DNA from: CAVUDO01 sp963740255
Lineage (GTDB): Bacteria > Actinomycetota > Actinomycetes > Mycobacteriales > Cryptosporangiaceae
NCBI GenBank assembly: GCA_963740255.1
Contig: CAVUDO010000002.1
Coordinates: 1,426,001-1,490,000, forward strand
Direction: 5' to 3'
Length of the DNA stretch: 64,000 nucleotides
Position numbers and translations under genes: made by a program. This document shows, one piece after another, positions 53,071 to 61,695 of the stretch (the first letter of the stretch is position 1; each line of letters opens with the position of its first letter). The notes under the pieces were generated by a model. That model was not told the DNA's origin. It worked only from the letters and a program-made list of their open reading frames with translations, and did not search any database.

Positions 53071-54285
53071 CTACATCGAAGTGGCTCTTTCAGAGCGGCC
53101 TGCAGCACCGCGCGGCAGCTCGTAGACGGCGACGCCGCCGCCGCGGCGCGTTCTGCTGCCCCGTTCCTGTTTGCAGCCGACGGCGATGCGATCGCTGGTC
53201 GGGTCGGCGGCCAGCGTCCTGGGGGAACGCCCGTCGCCGACGTGCCATTCGCTGACCAGTCGGCCGTCCCGCCACAGCCGGACCCAGCCGCCGCGGTCAG
53301 CTGTGGCCTCCATCTCGCCGGATGGCAGCCGGCACGCGGCCGAGACCGGGAAGCGGTGGCTGGGCCGCTCGTCAAGGAGGCTGGCCCCGTGGCTGCCGAC
53401 CGTCCACCGGGCGATCGATCCGTCATCGGCTCCGGTGATGATTTGGGTGCCGGTGAGATCGACGGAGATCGCGGTGACCCGGCCGCCCGGTGGCTCCCGA
53501 ACTCCCAGCGTGACGTCATCCAACCCGGTGGCGCCCTGACCCCAGCCCTCGACCTGGTGGATCACCTCTGTGCCGGTGACGACCTGCGGCGGGCCGAACC
53601 CGTCGATGCCCCAGCCGCGCAGCAGGAGCGACTTGCGTTCCCACCCCGTTGCCAGGCCACCGTCGTAGACCACCAGCCGGCGGCTCGCCAGCGCAGGGTG
53701 CTGCTCGGCTGTCATCGTTGGTTCATGGACCACCGTCAGGGCCGCACCGGGTCCAACATCGATCGAACGGATCGCGAGATAGCCATCGGCGACGAGTATT
53801 CCGGTAGGTGTCGGGCCTCGCCTGCCCGGCGCTGGCGGAGGCAGATGCATCACCCGTTGGACCGGTCCGGCCTCGGTGAGATCGAGGACGATCGCCGGAT
53901 GTGGGCGCTGGCACCAGCTCCACAATGAGAGCGCGAGCTGGGTCCCGTCGCCAGCCAAGCCCAGGCCAGAAACCGTCGCGGCATACCGGGGGCCATTCCA
54001 CGGACCGTCCACATCGCCGTCGGACGCCGCGGCTGACCACCGGTCACCGCCGCGATACCAACGGGTCGACCCGTCCGGGTCGACCCGGCCCACGAACCCA
54101 CCGCCGAACCAGGAACCGCCACCGAACCAGAGCCGACCGTCCGACCCATACACCGCTGCGTAGACCGCCAACGGCGTCGGCACCCACGCCACCAGTCGAC
54201 CCGCCACCCCCATAGCCTGCCATCCACCGACGCCCGGCAGGCCCGAGGCCGAGCTTGAGCCGCCAGTCGTCCGCCACAAGATCAC
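53071..54285 (-). CDS. Beta-propeller (WD40/YVTN-like) protein
   Basis: About 404 residues, rich in Gly, Trp and Asp, with repeated blades such as AAVYGSDGRLWFGGGSWFGG, ISVDLTGTQIITGADDGSIA with RWTV, and MEATADRGGWVRLWRDGRLV. The D-G-x-(V/I)-R/A-x-W blade ends fit a seven-bladed WD40 propeller. No signal peptide is visible, so it is probably cytoplasmic. An alternative start at 54298 (VAIGDLVADDWRLKLGLG) in another frame hints at one more frame change near 54215. It is divergent from the next gene. Confidence 0.6.
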   Translation of the reverse strand: MILWRTTGGSSSASGLPGVGGWQAMGVAGRLVAWVPTPLAVYAAVYGSDGRLWFGGGSWFGGGFVGRVDPDGSTRWYRGGDRWSAAASDGDVDGPWNGPRYAATVSGLGLAGDGTQLALSLWSWCQRPHPAIVLDLTEAGPVQRVMHLPPPAPGRRGPTPTGILVADGYLAIRSIDVGPGAALTVVHEPTMTAEQHPALASRRLVVYDGGLATGWERKSLLLRGWGIDGFGPPQVVTGTEVIHQVEGWGQGATGLDDVTLGVREPPGGRVTAISVDLTGTQIITGADDGSIARWTVGSHGASLLDERPSHRFPVSAACRLPSGEMEATADRGGWVRLWRDGRLVSEWHVGDGRSPRTLAADPTSDRIAVGCKQERGSRTRRGGGVAVYELPRGAAGRSERATSM

Positions 54286-54303
54286 CGATAGCGACCATGC
54301 GGG

Positions 54304-54585
54304 ATGGAGAAGGAGATCCTAAAGGGCGGCCTTCTTCGTGACGAAGTCGTCGAAGTGACCAGGTTCGTCTTCGTCGACCGCGAGAAGGCGTTCTACCCGG
54401 TGAACCTGCTCGACACCCATCCCGGCCACGAGTCATTGATGGTATTGCCCCAGTACCGCCGCTACCGTGACGTCACCGAACCCACCCGGACCGGGCGACG
54501 GGCCGGGGACATCCACGTGATCCCGCTGGACAGCGCCGGTGCCATCACCAACGAACGGTGGTCGCCATCACGAGCCCGCACATAA
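54304..54585 (+). CDS. Hypothetical 93-aa protein
   Basis: The frame opens MEKEILKGGLLRDEVVEVTR and contains FVFVDREKAFYPVNLLDTHP, which looks like a small beta-rich domain. AGGAGA lies within its first codons rather than before them, so the true start may be later. It overlaps the DUF3883 gene by 28 bases. Function unknown. Confidence 0.45.
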   Translation: MEKEILKGGLLRDEVVEVTRFVFVDREKAFYPVNLLDTHPGHESLMVLPQYRRYRDVTEPTRTGRRAGDIHVIPLDSAGAITNERWSPSRART

Positions 54586-54980
54586 GCAACCGGGCGATTG
54601 AGGACGCCGCGATCGCGTTCGTGCTCAACTGGGAAGCGGCGCGGGGCCGGCCCTCGCGCGACACCCGTGGCACCGGTGACGTCGGTGACGTTGCCGGCCC
54701 CAGCCGAATGATCGAGGTCAAGGCATACGGCGGCTTCGCACGCGGCCAGGATCTGTGGCTCGAACCGCGCCAGATCCAGGAAAGCCGGCACAATCCCGAC
54801 TTCTGGCTCTACGTCGTGGAGAACATCCGCCAGCAAGACCCCGCACAGTTCCGACTGTTGGAAATCGGCGGCGAAACGCTCCGAGCGTTGCTCGACCGCG
54901 CGGTCGAACGCCGGTACTTCACCGTCCCCTGGCCCGTAGCGATCTACGACCGGCTCGTCCACCAGCAGCGTTCTGGCTGA
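54558..54980 (+). CDS. DUF3883 (Mrr/restriction-endonuclease-fold) protein
   Basis: 140 residues from GTG 54558. The pattern NRAIEDAAIAFVLNWEAARG, then GDVAGPSRMIEVKAYGGFAR and WLYVVENIRQQD, is that of DUF3883. This is a PD-(D/E)xK-like domain usually fused to helicases or restriction enzymes. The IEVK motif carries the catalytic Glu/Lys pair. Here it stands alone, so it may be a detached nuclease module or a remnant. Fits the defence-like neighbourhood. Confidence 0.62.
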   Translation: MVAITSPHISNRAIEDAAIAFVLNWEAARGRPSRDTRGTGDVGDVAGPSRMIEVKAYGGFARGQDLWLEPRQIQESRHNPDFWLYVVENIRQQDPAQFRLLEIGGETLRALLDRAVERRYFTVPWPVAIYDRLVHQQRSG

Positions 54981-55695
54981 CCGGCACGGCGTCGCCCACC
55001 CGCGTCGGCCGGTTGCGGCGTGGCCGTCCCGGCGGCAGCACGTACACCGTGGCCGAAAGCACCGCCACGGTGTCGTCGCCCGCGGCCGACCCCATGACGC
55101 CACGGTGGAGGAACTCGTCGACGTGTACCGCGCTTCCAGGGCAAGCATCCGGACCGGGACGAATACCGGGCCGTGATCGTCACCGACGAGCGGGGCGTGT
55201 TCCGCTCCACATCGACCGGCCGCCGTGATCGCTCTCGGCGCCTGCTCGACACCGACGCTCAGCGCTCGACACCGAGCGGTGACGGCTCGTCCTCGGTCGG
55301 CCTGGGCGGCCCGTCGGCAGTCGACCACGCTCCCGATCACTGATGGCGACCGCCTGGCGAGGGTGATTCAGGGCTGCTCGGCAACCCCGTGAAAGGCGCC
55401 GTCCACCGGCCAGCGGAAGCAAGAAGGCCCAGCTCAGGACGGGTATGTAGTGGTTCGTATGCTGTAACCTCCGGCCCACCCGCGGCAACGTCCCGCGAAC
55501 GGCTGCCCTCGGCAGGGTTTGTCTGGTAGAGCCGCCGAGCAGCGCACTAGTTCCGCTGCTGGCGCCCGTCGGTCATGACTTCGCTGGCAACGCCCAACGA
55601 CCTTCGATCACCAAGCCGCGACGTTCCGGCAGATCATCCGGTGTTTGCGATGTTCTGTGTGTCCTGCCGGGGGCACACCGTCCTTACCAGCCGAA
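54981..55695. other. Stretch without a convincing gene
   Basis: About 700 bases. A segment near 55100-55230 reads plausibly in pieces (VEELVDVYRA; HPDRDEYRAVIVTDERGVFR) but only with a frame change, so it may be a decayed gene. Nothing else stands out. Confidence 0.35.
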
Positions 55696-55735
55696 AGAAG
55701 CCTCTGACCAGCGCGAACGCGGGTCAGAGGCTTCT
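55696..55735. terminator. 14-bp perfect hairpin, probable terminator downstream of the integrase
   Basis: AGAAGCCTCTGACC (55696-55709) is the exact reverse complement of GGTCAGAGGCTTCT (55722-55735), with a 12-base loop. It lies 70 bases past the integrase stop on the minus strand. It could serve either direction; no long T-tract follows. Confidence 0.5.
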
Positions 55736-55806
55736 CGCGTGTGTCCGGCTGTGTCCGACTGAAAACGGCGATGACCGGCTGTCTGTGCGAAATACGTGCG
55801 CAAGCT

Positions 55807-56187
55807 CTAAGGCGGCGGCCGGTGGCCTAGCGCCACCTGCACACGCTGCCGCAACAGCGCTGCCTCGCCGTCCAGGCACTTGGCGTAAATCTTGAGCAGC
55901 ACCTCCACGGAGTGACCGGCCCAGGCCGCCACTGTGGTCGGCGGTACTCCCCCGTTGAGCCACGTGGACACGGCCGCGTGCCGCAGGTCGTACGGCGTTC
56001 TTGCCAACGGGGAGGTCGCGACAGACGCGGAGAAGACCTCGTTTCGCGCTCGCTGCCAGGCGCGCACGATCGTGAGCTTCGGCAGCTCGCCCGGGTTTCG
56101 CTCACCCACAAACAACCGTCCATCGGGCGCGGTGCCGAATGCCTCGATGTGTTCGTGTATCAGCGCGGTCAATTCAGGTGGACTGAA
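55807..56187 (-). pseudogene. C-terminal fragment of a tyrosine recombinase (integrase)
   Basis: About 125 residues of the catalytic domain survive: YDLRHAAVSTWLNGGVPPTT (Arg and His), AAWAGHSVEVLLKIYAK (second His/Trp region and nucleophile Tyr). Similarity ends exactly at the insertion point of the IS1380 copy at 56188. The missing N-terminal part is not found beyond the IS nest, so a deletion accompanied the insertions. It was probably the integrase of a now-immobile element in this region. Confidence 0.82.
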
Positions 56188-57821
56188 CCCTGATCCACCG
56201 ACGGTGGTGGGCGGTGTGAGTGTGGCGTGGAACGAGGTGCCCTCTTGAGCAGGGAGGATGTCGATTGCGACGTCGTCATCCAATGCTCACGAGAGGCACC
56301 TCGTAAGTGAAACCTTCTCACACGATCCGGCCTGTCTTCGATGATCGGAATCTGGTGTCGGCCGCGGGTCTGGTCCCGGCTCTTCGGCTGGCCGAGTCCG
56401 CCGGTCTTTACGACCTCCTCCACGGTTTGTCTGTGCCCTCGCCCAACGCGGATGCGAAGACAGCGGGCGTGGTCGGTGGGATGCTGGCTGGCGCGGACTG
56501 CATCGCCGACCTGGACCTGCTACGCCATGGCGGCATGGGACGGTTGTTCGCCGGGACCCGGGCGCCCTCGACGTTGGGCACGTTCTTGCGGGCCTTCACC
56601 CACGGGCACGTGCAGCAGCTGGACAAGATCGGCGGCGGTCTGCTGGCCGGGCTCGCCGCCCAGGCGCCCGGTCTGCTCGCCGGTGGCCAAGCCGAGGGAA
56701 TCGTGTTCGTCGATGTCGACGACACCATCCGAGAGGTCCACGGCTACGCCAAGCAGGCAGCCGGGTTCGGCTACACCGGGATCCGGGGACTGAACTTGCA
56801 GCTGGCCACGATCAGCACCCAGACCGCGGCGCCGGTGATCGCCCGCGCCCGACTCCGCAAGGGCAACACCGCCTCCCACGCCGGCGCCGGGCGGCTGCTG
56901 GCCCAGGCGATCACGACCGCCCATACCGCGGGCGTGACCGGCCAGATCCTGGCCCGCGCGGACTCCGCCTACTACGGCCACGCCTTCGTCGCGACCGCGA
57001 TCCGGCACGGTGCGTGGTTCAGCGTGACCGCGCGGATGAACCCGCAGGTCAAGACAGCGATCGCCAGCATCGACCCCGCGGCGTGGCAGAGCATCGAGTA
57101 CCCGAACGCGGTCTTCGACCAGGCCGAGCAACGCTGGGTCTCCGACGCCGAGGTCGCCGAGATCGACTTCATCGCGTTCACCTCCCGCCGCAAGCGCGAC
57201 CACGTCAAGTGTCGGCTGATCGTGCGCCGGGTGAAGCGACTCCAGCCGCCGGCGTCTGACGGCACCGAGCAGGGCGAACTGTTCGCCGCCTACCGCCACC
57301 ACGCCTTCATCACCAACTCCACTCTGGGCATGGTCGAGGCCGACGACCGCCACCGCGACCACGCGATCGTCGAGCAGGTCATCGCCGAGCTCAAGGACGG
57401 ACCGCTCGCACACCTACCCAGCGGGAAGTACGCGGCCAACGCAGCGTGGGTCGCCTGCGCCGTGATCGCGTTCAACATCGCCCGCGCCGCCGCGGTCGCA
57501 GCCCACCTCCGCACCGCCCGCTGGGCAACCGTGCGCAAGCGGATCATCAACATCCCCGCGCGGATCGCTGCGACCGGACGCCGGCTCGTGCTCCACCTGC
57601 CCGACCACTGGCCATGGGCACCAGGCTGGGAATCGCTCTGGACCACCGCGACCGGCCCACCAGCCCCAGTCACCACCTGACCACCCCGCCGGCAACGGCA
57701 CGACCAAGGACACCGCAGTGGAAAAGCCGGCCAGGACCGGCGACCGCCCCATACCCGCCCACGCGGCCCCACCCACCTGCCCCACAACCGAAGCTAAGAA
57801 CTCAACGCCGGTGGATCAGGG
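56188..57821 (+). mobile_element. IS1380-family insertion sequence, copy 1
   Basis: 1634 bases with terminal inverted repeats starting CCCTGATCCACCG at each end, one transposase, and a 5-base target duplication CTGAA (56183-56187 and 57822-57826). Nearly identical to the inverted copy at 59140-60773. It cuts the integrase gene on its left and abuts the IS3-type element on its right. Confidence 0.85.
56307..57680 (+). CDS. IS1380-family transposase
   Basis: 457 residues from GTG 56307. DDE residues lie in IVFVDVDDTIREVHGY, LARADSAYYGHAFVATAI and IVEQVIAELKDGPLAHLPSG (the E). The last has the family-typical following stretch KYAANAAWVACAVIAFNIAR. Full length, intact, probably active. It differs from the inverted copy by one residue that I noticed (Thr versus Ala in ITTAHTAGV). 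Confidence 0.92.
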   Translation: MKPSHTIRPVFDDRNLVSAAGLVPALRLAESAGLYDLLHGLSVPSPNADAKTAGVVGGMLAGADCIADLDLLRHGGMGRLFAGTRAPSTLGTFLRAFTHGHVQQLDKIGGGLLAGLAAQAPGLLAGGQAEGIVFVDVDDTIREVHGYAKQAAGFGYTGIRGLNLQLATISTQTAAPVIARARLRKGNTASHAGAGRLLAQAITTAHTAGVTGQILARADSAYYGHAFVATAIRHGAWFSVTARMNPQVKTAIASIDPAAWQSIEYPNAVFDQAEQRWVSDAEVAEIDFIAFTSRRKRDHVKCRLIVRRVKRLQPPASDGTEQGELFAAYRHHAFITNSTLGMVEADDRHRDHAIVEQVIAELKDGPLAHLPSGKYAANAAWVACAVIAFNIARAAAVAAHLRTARWATVRKRIINIPARIAATGRRLVLHLPDHWPWAPGWESLWTTATGPPAPVTT

Positions 57822-57873
57822 CTGAACCGCCCCGGGTTTGGTAGGGACTTCCTTTCGAGGAAGGATCGAGTCC

Positions 57874-58191
57874 ATGCCGAAGCAGTATCCGAGAGAGGTC
57901 CGTGAGCGGGCGGTGCGCCTGGTGCGCGAGCATCGGGGGGAGTACGAGACGGAGTACGCGGCGATCCGGTCGATCGGCGCGAGGTGCGACATCGGGCCGG
58001 AGACGCTGCGTAAGTGGCTGCGTCAGGCCGAGGTCGACGCGGGTGCGCGGCCGGGGGTGTCCACTGAGGAGGCTGTGGAGGTTCGCCGGCTCAAGCGTGA
58101 GAACGCTGAGTTGCGGCGGGCGAATGAGATCCTGAAGGCGGCTTCGGCTTTCTTCGCGGCCGAGCTCGACCGGCCACTGGCGCGCTCGTGA
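57874..58191 (+). CDS. IS3-family OrfA (HTH, leucine-zipper)
   Basis: 105 residues. The helix-turn-helix opens MPKQYPREVRERAVRLVREH and continues GARCDIGPETLRKWLRQAEV. A heptad-like helix (VRRLKRENAELRRANEIL) follows. Stop overlaps the orfB GTG; -1 frameshifting would give the full transposase. RBS AAGGA is at 57860-57864. Confidence 0.88.
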   Translation: MPKQYPREVRERAVRLVREHRGEYETEYAAIRSIGARCDIGPETLRKWLRQAEVDAGARPGVSTEEAVEVRRLKRENAELRRANEILKAASAFFAAELDRPLARS

Positions 58192-59111
58192 GGTTCATCG
58201 ACGACCACAAGATGAGGTTCGGAGGGGTTGAGCCGATCTGCCGGGTGCTGACCGAGCACGACGTGTGGATCGCCCCGAGTACCTACTACGCGGCCAAGAA
58301 GCGGCCCCTCTCGGCGCGGGCGGTGCGCGACGCGGAACTGGCCGGTCACATCGGGCGTATCCATGCCGCCAACTACGGCGTCTACGGTGCCCGCAAGGTG
58401 TGGCGTGAGCTGGCCCGTGAGGGCCACCCGGCGGCGCGGTGCACCGTGGAGCGGCTCATGGGCCAGTTGGGGCTTCGCGGTGTGGTCCGCGGCAAGAAGA
58501 TCCGCACCACGGTGGCCGACCCCGGCCACGATCGGGCCACCGACCGCCTCGACCGCAACTTCAACGCCGACCGTCCTAACCGGACCTGGGTAGCTGACTT
58601 CACCCACGTCGCGGCCTGGTGCGGCGTGGTCTACGTGGCCTTCGTCGTGGACTGCTTCTCCCGGGCCATCGTGGGCTGGTCGGCCGCGACGAACAAGGCC
58701 ACCCCCTTGGTCCTCAACGCCCTGGACATGGGCCTGTGGCGACGAGACCGAGCCGGTCGAACCATCGAGAAAGGACTCATTCATCACTCCGACGCCGGCA
58801 GCCAATACACCAGCTTCCGGTTCACCACCCACCTGCTCGACGCGGGCATCGATGCCTCCATCGGCAGCGTCGGTGACGCCTAGGACAACGCCCTCATGGA
58901 GTCCACCATCGGTCTCTACAAGACCGAGCTGATCAAGCCCCGCGGCCCGTGGCGCACCCTGGCCGATGTCGAGCTGGCCACCGCCGAATGGGTCGACTGG
59001 TACAACCACAAACGGCTGCACTCCGCGATCGGACACCTCCCACCGGCCGAGTACGAAGCCACCTACCACGCCACGAACCAGCCCCACGAGGCGGCTGGAG
59101 CCAACACCTGA
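58188..59111 (+). pseudogene. IS3-family OrfB transposase interrupted by an in-frame TAG
   Basis: The rve-type integrase domain has D in TWVADFTHVAAW and D in IHHSDAGSQYTSF. After SVGDA the codon is TAG (58881-58883), where the family has Tyr (GDAYDNA). The frame stays open afterwards and includes ALMESTIGLYKTELIKPRGP with the catalytic Glu. The stop therefore removes the third DDE residue, so the element should be inactive unless TAG is read through. Confidence 0.85.
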
Positions 59112-59139
59112 AGTCTCCACCGAACCCGGGGCGGTTCAG

Positions 59140-60773
59140 CCCTGATCCACCGGCGTTGAGTTCTTAGCTTCGGTTGTGGGGCAGGTGGGTGGGGCCGCGT
59201 GGGCGGGTATGGGGCGGTCGCCGGTCCTGGCCGGCTTTTCCACTGCGGTGTCCTTGGTCGTGCCGTTGCCGGCGGGGTGGTCAGGTGGTGACTGGGGCTG
59301 GTGGGCCGGTCGCGGTGGTCCAGAGCGATTCCCAGCCTGGTGCCCATGGCCAGTGGTCGGGCAGGTGGAGCACGAGCCGGCGTCCGGTCGCAGCGATCCG
59401 CGCGGGGATGTTGATGATCCGCTTGCGCACGGTTGCCCAGCGGGCGGTGCGGAGGTGGGCTGCGACCGCGGCGGCGCGGGCGATGTTGAACGCGATCACG
59501 GCGCAGGCGACCCACGCTGCGTTGGCCGCGTACTTCCCGCTGGGTAGGTGTGCGAGCGGTCCGTCCTTGAGCTCGGCGATGACCTGCTCGACGATCGCGT
59601 GGTCGCGGTGGCGGTCGTCGGCCTCGACCATGCCCAGAGTGGAGTTGGTGATGAAGGCGTGGTGGCGGTAGGCGGCGAACAGTTCGCCCTGCTCGGTGCC
59701 GTCAGACGCCGGCGGCTGGAGTCGCTTCACCCGGCGCACGATCAGCCGACACTTGACGTGGTCGCGCTTGCGGCGGGAGGTGAACGCGATGAAGTCGATC
59801 TCGGCGACCTCGGCGTCGGAGACCCAGCGTTGCTCGGCCTGGTCGAAGACCGCGTTCGGGTACTCGATGCTCTGCCACGCCGCGGGGTCGATGCTGGCGA
59901 TCGCTGTCTTGACCTGCGGGTTCATCCGCGCGGTCACGCTGAACCACGCACCGTGCCGGATCGCGGTCGCGACGAAGGCGTGGCCGTAGTAGGCGGAGTC
60001 CGCGCGGGCCAGGATCTGGCCGGTCACGCCCGCGGCATGGGCGGTCGTGATCGCCTGGGCCAGCAGCCGCCCGGCGCCGGCGTGGGAGGCGGTGTTGCCC
60101 TTGCGGAGTCGGGCGCGGGCGATCACCGGCGCCGCGGTCTGGGTGCTGATCGTGGCCAGCTGCAAGTTCAGTCCCCGGATCCCGGTGTAGCCGAACCCGG
60201 CTGCCTGCTTGGCGTAGCCGTGGACCTCTCGGATGGTGTCGTCGACATCGACGAACACGATTCCCTCGGCTTGGCCACCGGCGAGCAGACCGGGCGCCTG
60301 GGCGGCGAGCCCGGCCAGCAGACCGCCGCCGATCTTGTCCAGCTGCTGCACGTGCCCGTGGGTGAAGGCCCGCAAGAACGTGCCCAACGTCGAGGGCGCC
60401 CGGGTCCCGGCGAACAACCGTCCCATGCCGCCATGGCGTAGCAGGTCCAGGTCGGCGATGCAGTCCGCGCCAGCCAGCATCCCACCGACCACGCCCGCTG
60501 TCTTCGCATCCGCGTTGGGCGAGGGCACAGACAAACCGTGGAGGAGGTCGTAAAGACCGGCGGACTCGGCCAGCCGAAGAGCCGGGACCAGACCCGCGGC
60601 CGACACCAGATTCCGATCATCGAAGACAGGCCGGATCGTGTGAGAAGGTTTCACTTACGAGGTGCCTCTCGTGAGCATTGGATGACGACGTCGCAATCGA
60701 CATCCTCCCTGCTCAAGAGGGCACCTCGTTCCACGCCACACTCACACCGCCCACCACCGTCGGTGGATCAGGG
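59140..60773 (-). mobile_element. IS1380-family insertion sequence, copy 2 (inverted)
   Basis: Same 1634 bases as copy 1 in opposite orientation, with the target duplication TTCAG (59135-59139 and 60774-60778), the reverse complement of copy 1's CTGAA. Sequence beyond its right end (60779 onward) is unrelated to the integrase on the left side of the nest. 60779-61065 has no gene. Confidence 0.85.
59281..60654 (-). CDS. IS1380-family transposase, inverted copy
   Basis: 457 residues, full length, same motifs as the first copy (IVFVDVDDTIREVHGY; LARADSAYYG; AELKDGPLAHLPSGK). It reads ITTAHAAGV where copy 1 has ITTAHTAGV. Near-identity of the two copies indicates very recent duplication or transposition. 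Confidence 0.92.
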   Translation of the reverse strand: MKPSHTIRPVFDDRNLVSAAGLVPALRLAESAGLYDLLHGLSVPSPNADAKTAGVVGGMLAGADCIADLDLLRHGGMGRLFAGTRAPSTLGTFLRAFTHGHVQQLDKIGGGLLAGLAAQAPGLLAGGQAEGIVFVDVDDTIREVHGYAKQAAGFGYTGIRGLNLQLATISTQTAAPVIARARLRKGNTASHAGAGRLLAQAITTAHAAGVTGQILARADSAYYGHAFVATAIRHGAWFSVTARMNPQVKTAIASIDPAAWQSIEYPNAVFDQAEQRWVSDAEVAEIDFIAFTSRRKRDHVKCRLIVRRVKRLQPPASDGTEQGELFAAYRHHAFITNSTLGMVEADDRHRDHAIVEQVIAELKDGPLAHLPSGKYAANAAWVACAVIAFNIARAAAVAAHLRTARWATVRKRIINIPARIAATGRRLVLHLPDHWPWAPGWESLWTTATGPPAPVTT

Positions 60774-61065
60774 TTCAGTATTCGGCTACAACCCGCGTGG
60801 TACATGGCCGCGGTTGGTCGCGAGGCCAAGCAGCGGTCAGTCCACGCCCAAGGTGATGTGTCAGCCGCGACCTGCTGGGCAGCTTCGATGTGGCATCTGG
60901 CGACAGCGACGTGTCGGTACTGCCGATCAGGTTTCGTCACCCGCTGTCCACAATCTGACACGAATGCGGCGGATCTGTCTGCTGTGCTCGGTAAGCTCAG
61001 GCGCGCTCTATGCGGCTCCCTGTACGCGGGCGCGGCAGCATGTCGCATCACTTGGGGGATCACGC

Positions 61066-61653
61066 ATGCAGGGCTCGGACGGCACCGATGTCGACCTCGC
61101 CGCGCTCGAGGTCTATGCCACGAGGCTTGCCGGCGTGCTGAGGACTCTCGATGCCACCGTGCCGATGGCCAGGCCAGCGCCGTTGGGCCAGGGTGGGTTG
61201 CTGGAAGCGGCGCAGGCGGCGGCGTTGCATGGTCAGCGGCTTGATGATCAGGAGATGTTCCTTCGTGACGCCGCGTATGGTCTGCAGGCTCTACAGCAGG
61301 CGGCCAGGAGCATCGCCGCCACCTACGCGAGTTCCGACGCCAGGAGCGCGGCCAGCTTGAAGAACGTCGAGGCCATGTTCACCTCCGTCCCTGGGCAGTC
61401 GACCGGTCCCACTGCCAATACCACGCCAACGGGGACGGCTGAACGCTCGCCGAGCGTCGTAGGCCCAGACGTACCCAACCCTGGGGACATGGCTCCGGAC
61501 GGAGCGCCAACCGACGAATCTGGTGCTAACGACGCTGAGCAGCGGGTTGGGGATATCCGCGAGGAGTACGGCGGTCTGCAGGACTGGAGTCCGGACCCGC
61601 GGCCCTTGCTGCGCGAGCCCGGCGAAGTCGTGGGCGACAACCCGGGTGGGTAG
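61066..61653 (+). CDS. ESX-secretion-associated (WXG100/EspC-like) protein
   Basis: 195 residues; GGGGGA lies 6-11 bases before ATG 61066. The N-terminal 100 residues form a helical hairpin (LAALEVYATRLAGVLRTLDA; ALQQAARSIAATYASSDARS) like WXG100/EspC partners of type VII systems, though no WxG is seen. The C-terminus is acidic, Pro/Gly-rich and disordered. It lies upstream of a second, larger substrate-like protein and a mycosin, typical of actinobacterial ESX loci. Confidence 0.62.
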   Translation: MQGSDGTDVDLAALEVYATRLAGVLRTLDATVPMARPAPLGQGGLLEAAQAAALHGQRLDDQEMFLRDAAYGLQALQQAARSIAATYASSDARSAASLKNVEAMFTSVPGQSTGPTANTTPTGTAERSPSVVGPDVPNPGDMAPDGAPTDESGANDAEQRVGDIREEYGGLQDWSPDPRPLLREPGEVVGDNPGG

Positions 61654-61695
61654 GACCTTGCCCCGTTCGGCCGGCCGCGCGTACGGAGTGCCCTG

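Larger units (their letters stand above)
57823..59138 (+). mobile_element. IS3-family insertion sequence between the two IS1380 copies
   Basis: About 1316 bases with terminal inverted repeats TGAACCGCCCCGGGTTTGG and, at the other end, its near-perfect complement. TG...CA tips and two overlapping genes (orfA, orfB in the -1 frame) are the IS3 layout. Its outer 4 bases at each end form part of the IS1380 target duplications. No clear direct repeat of its own remains outside. Confidence 0.82.

Noticed and set aside
54981..55340. Possible gene with VEELVDVYRA and DEYRAVIVTDERGVF segments
   Set aside because: Needs at least one frame change, lacks a start, and no family was recognised; noted only as a possible remnant.
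55500..55700. Search for a tRNA as integration site near the integrase fragment
   Set aside because: No cloverleaf or T-loop consensus seen; only the 14-bp hairpin at 55696-55735.
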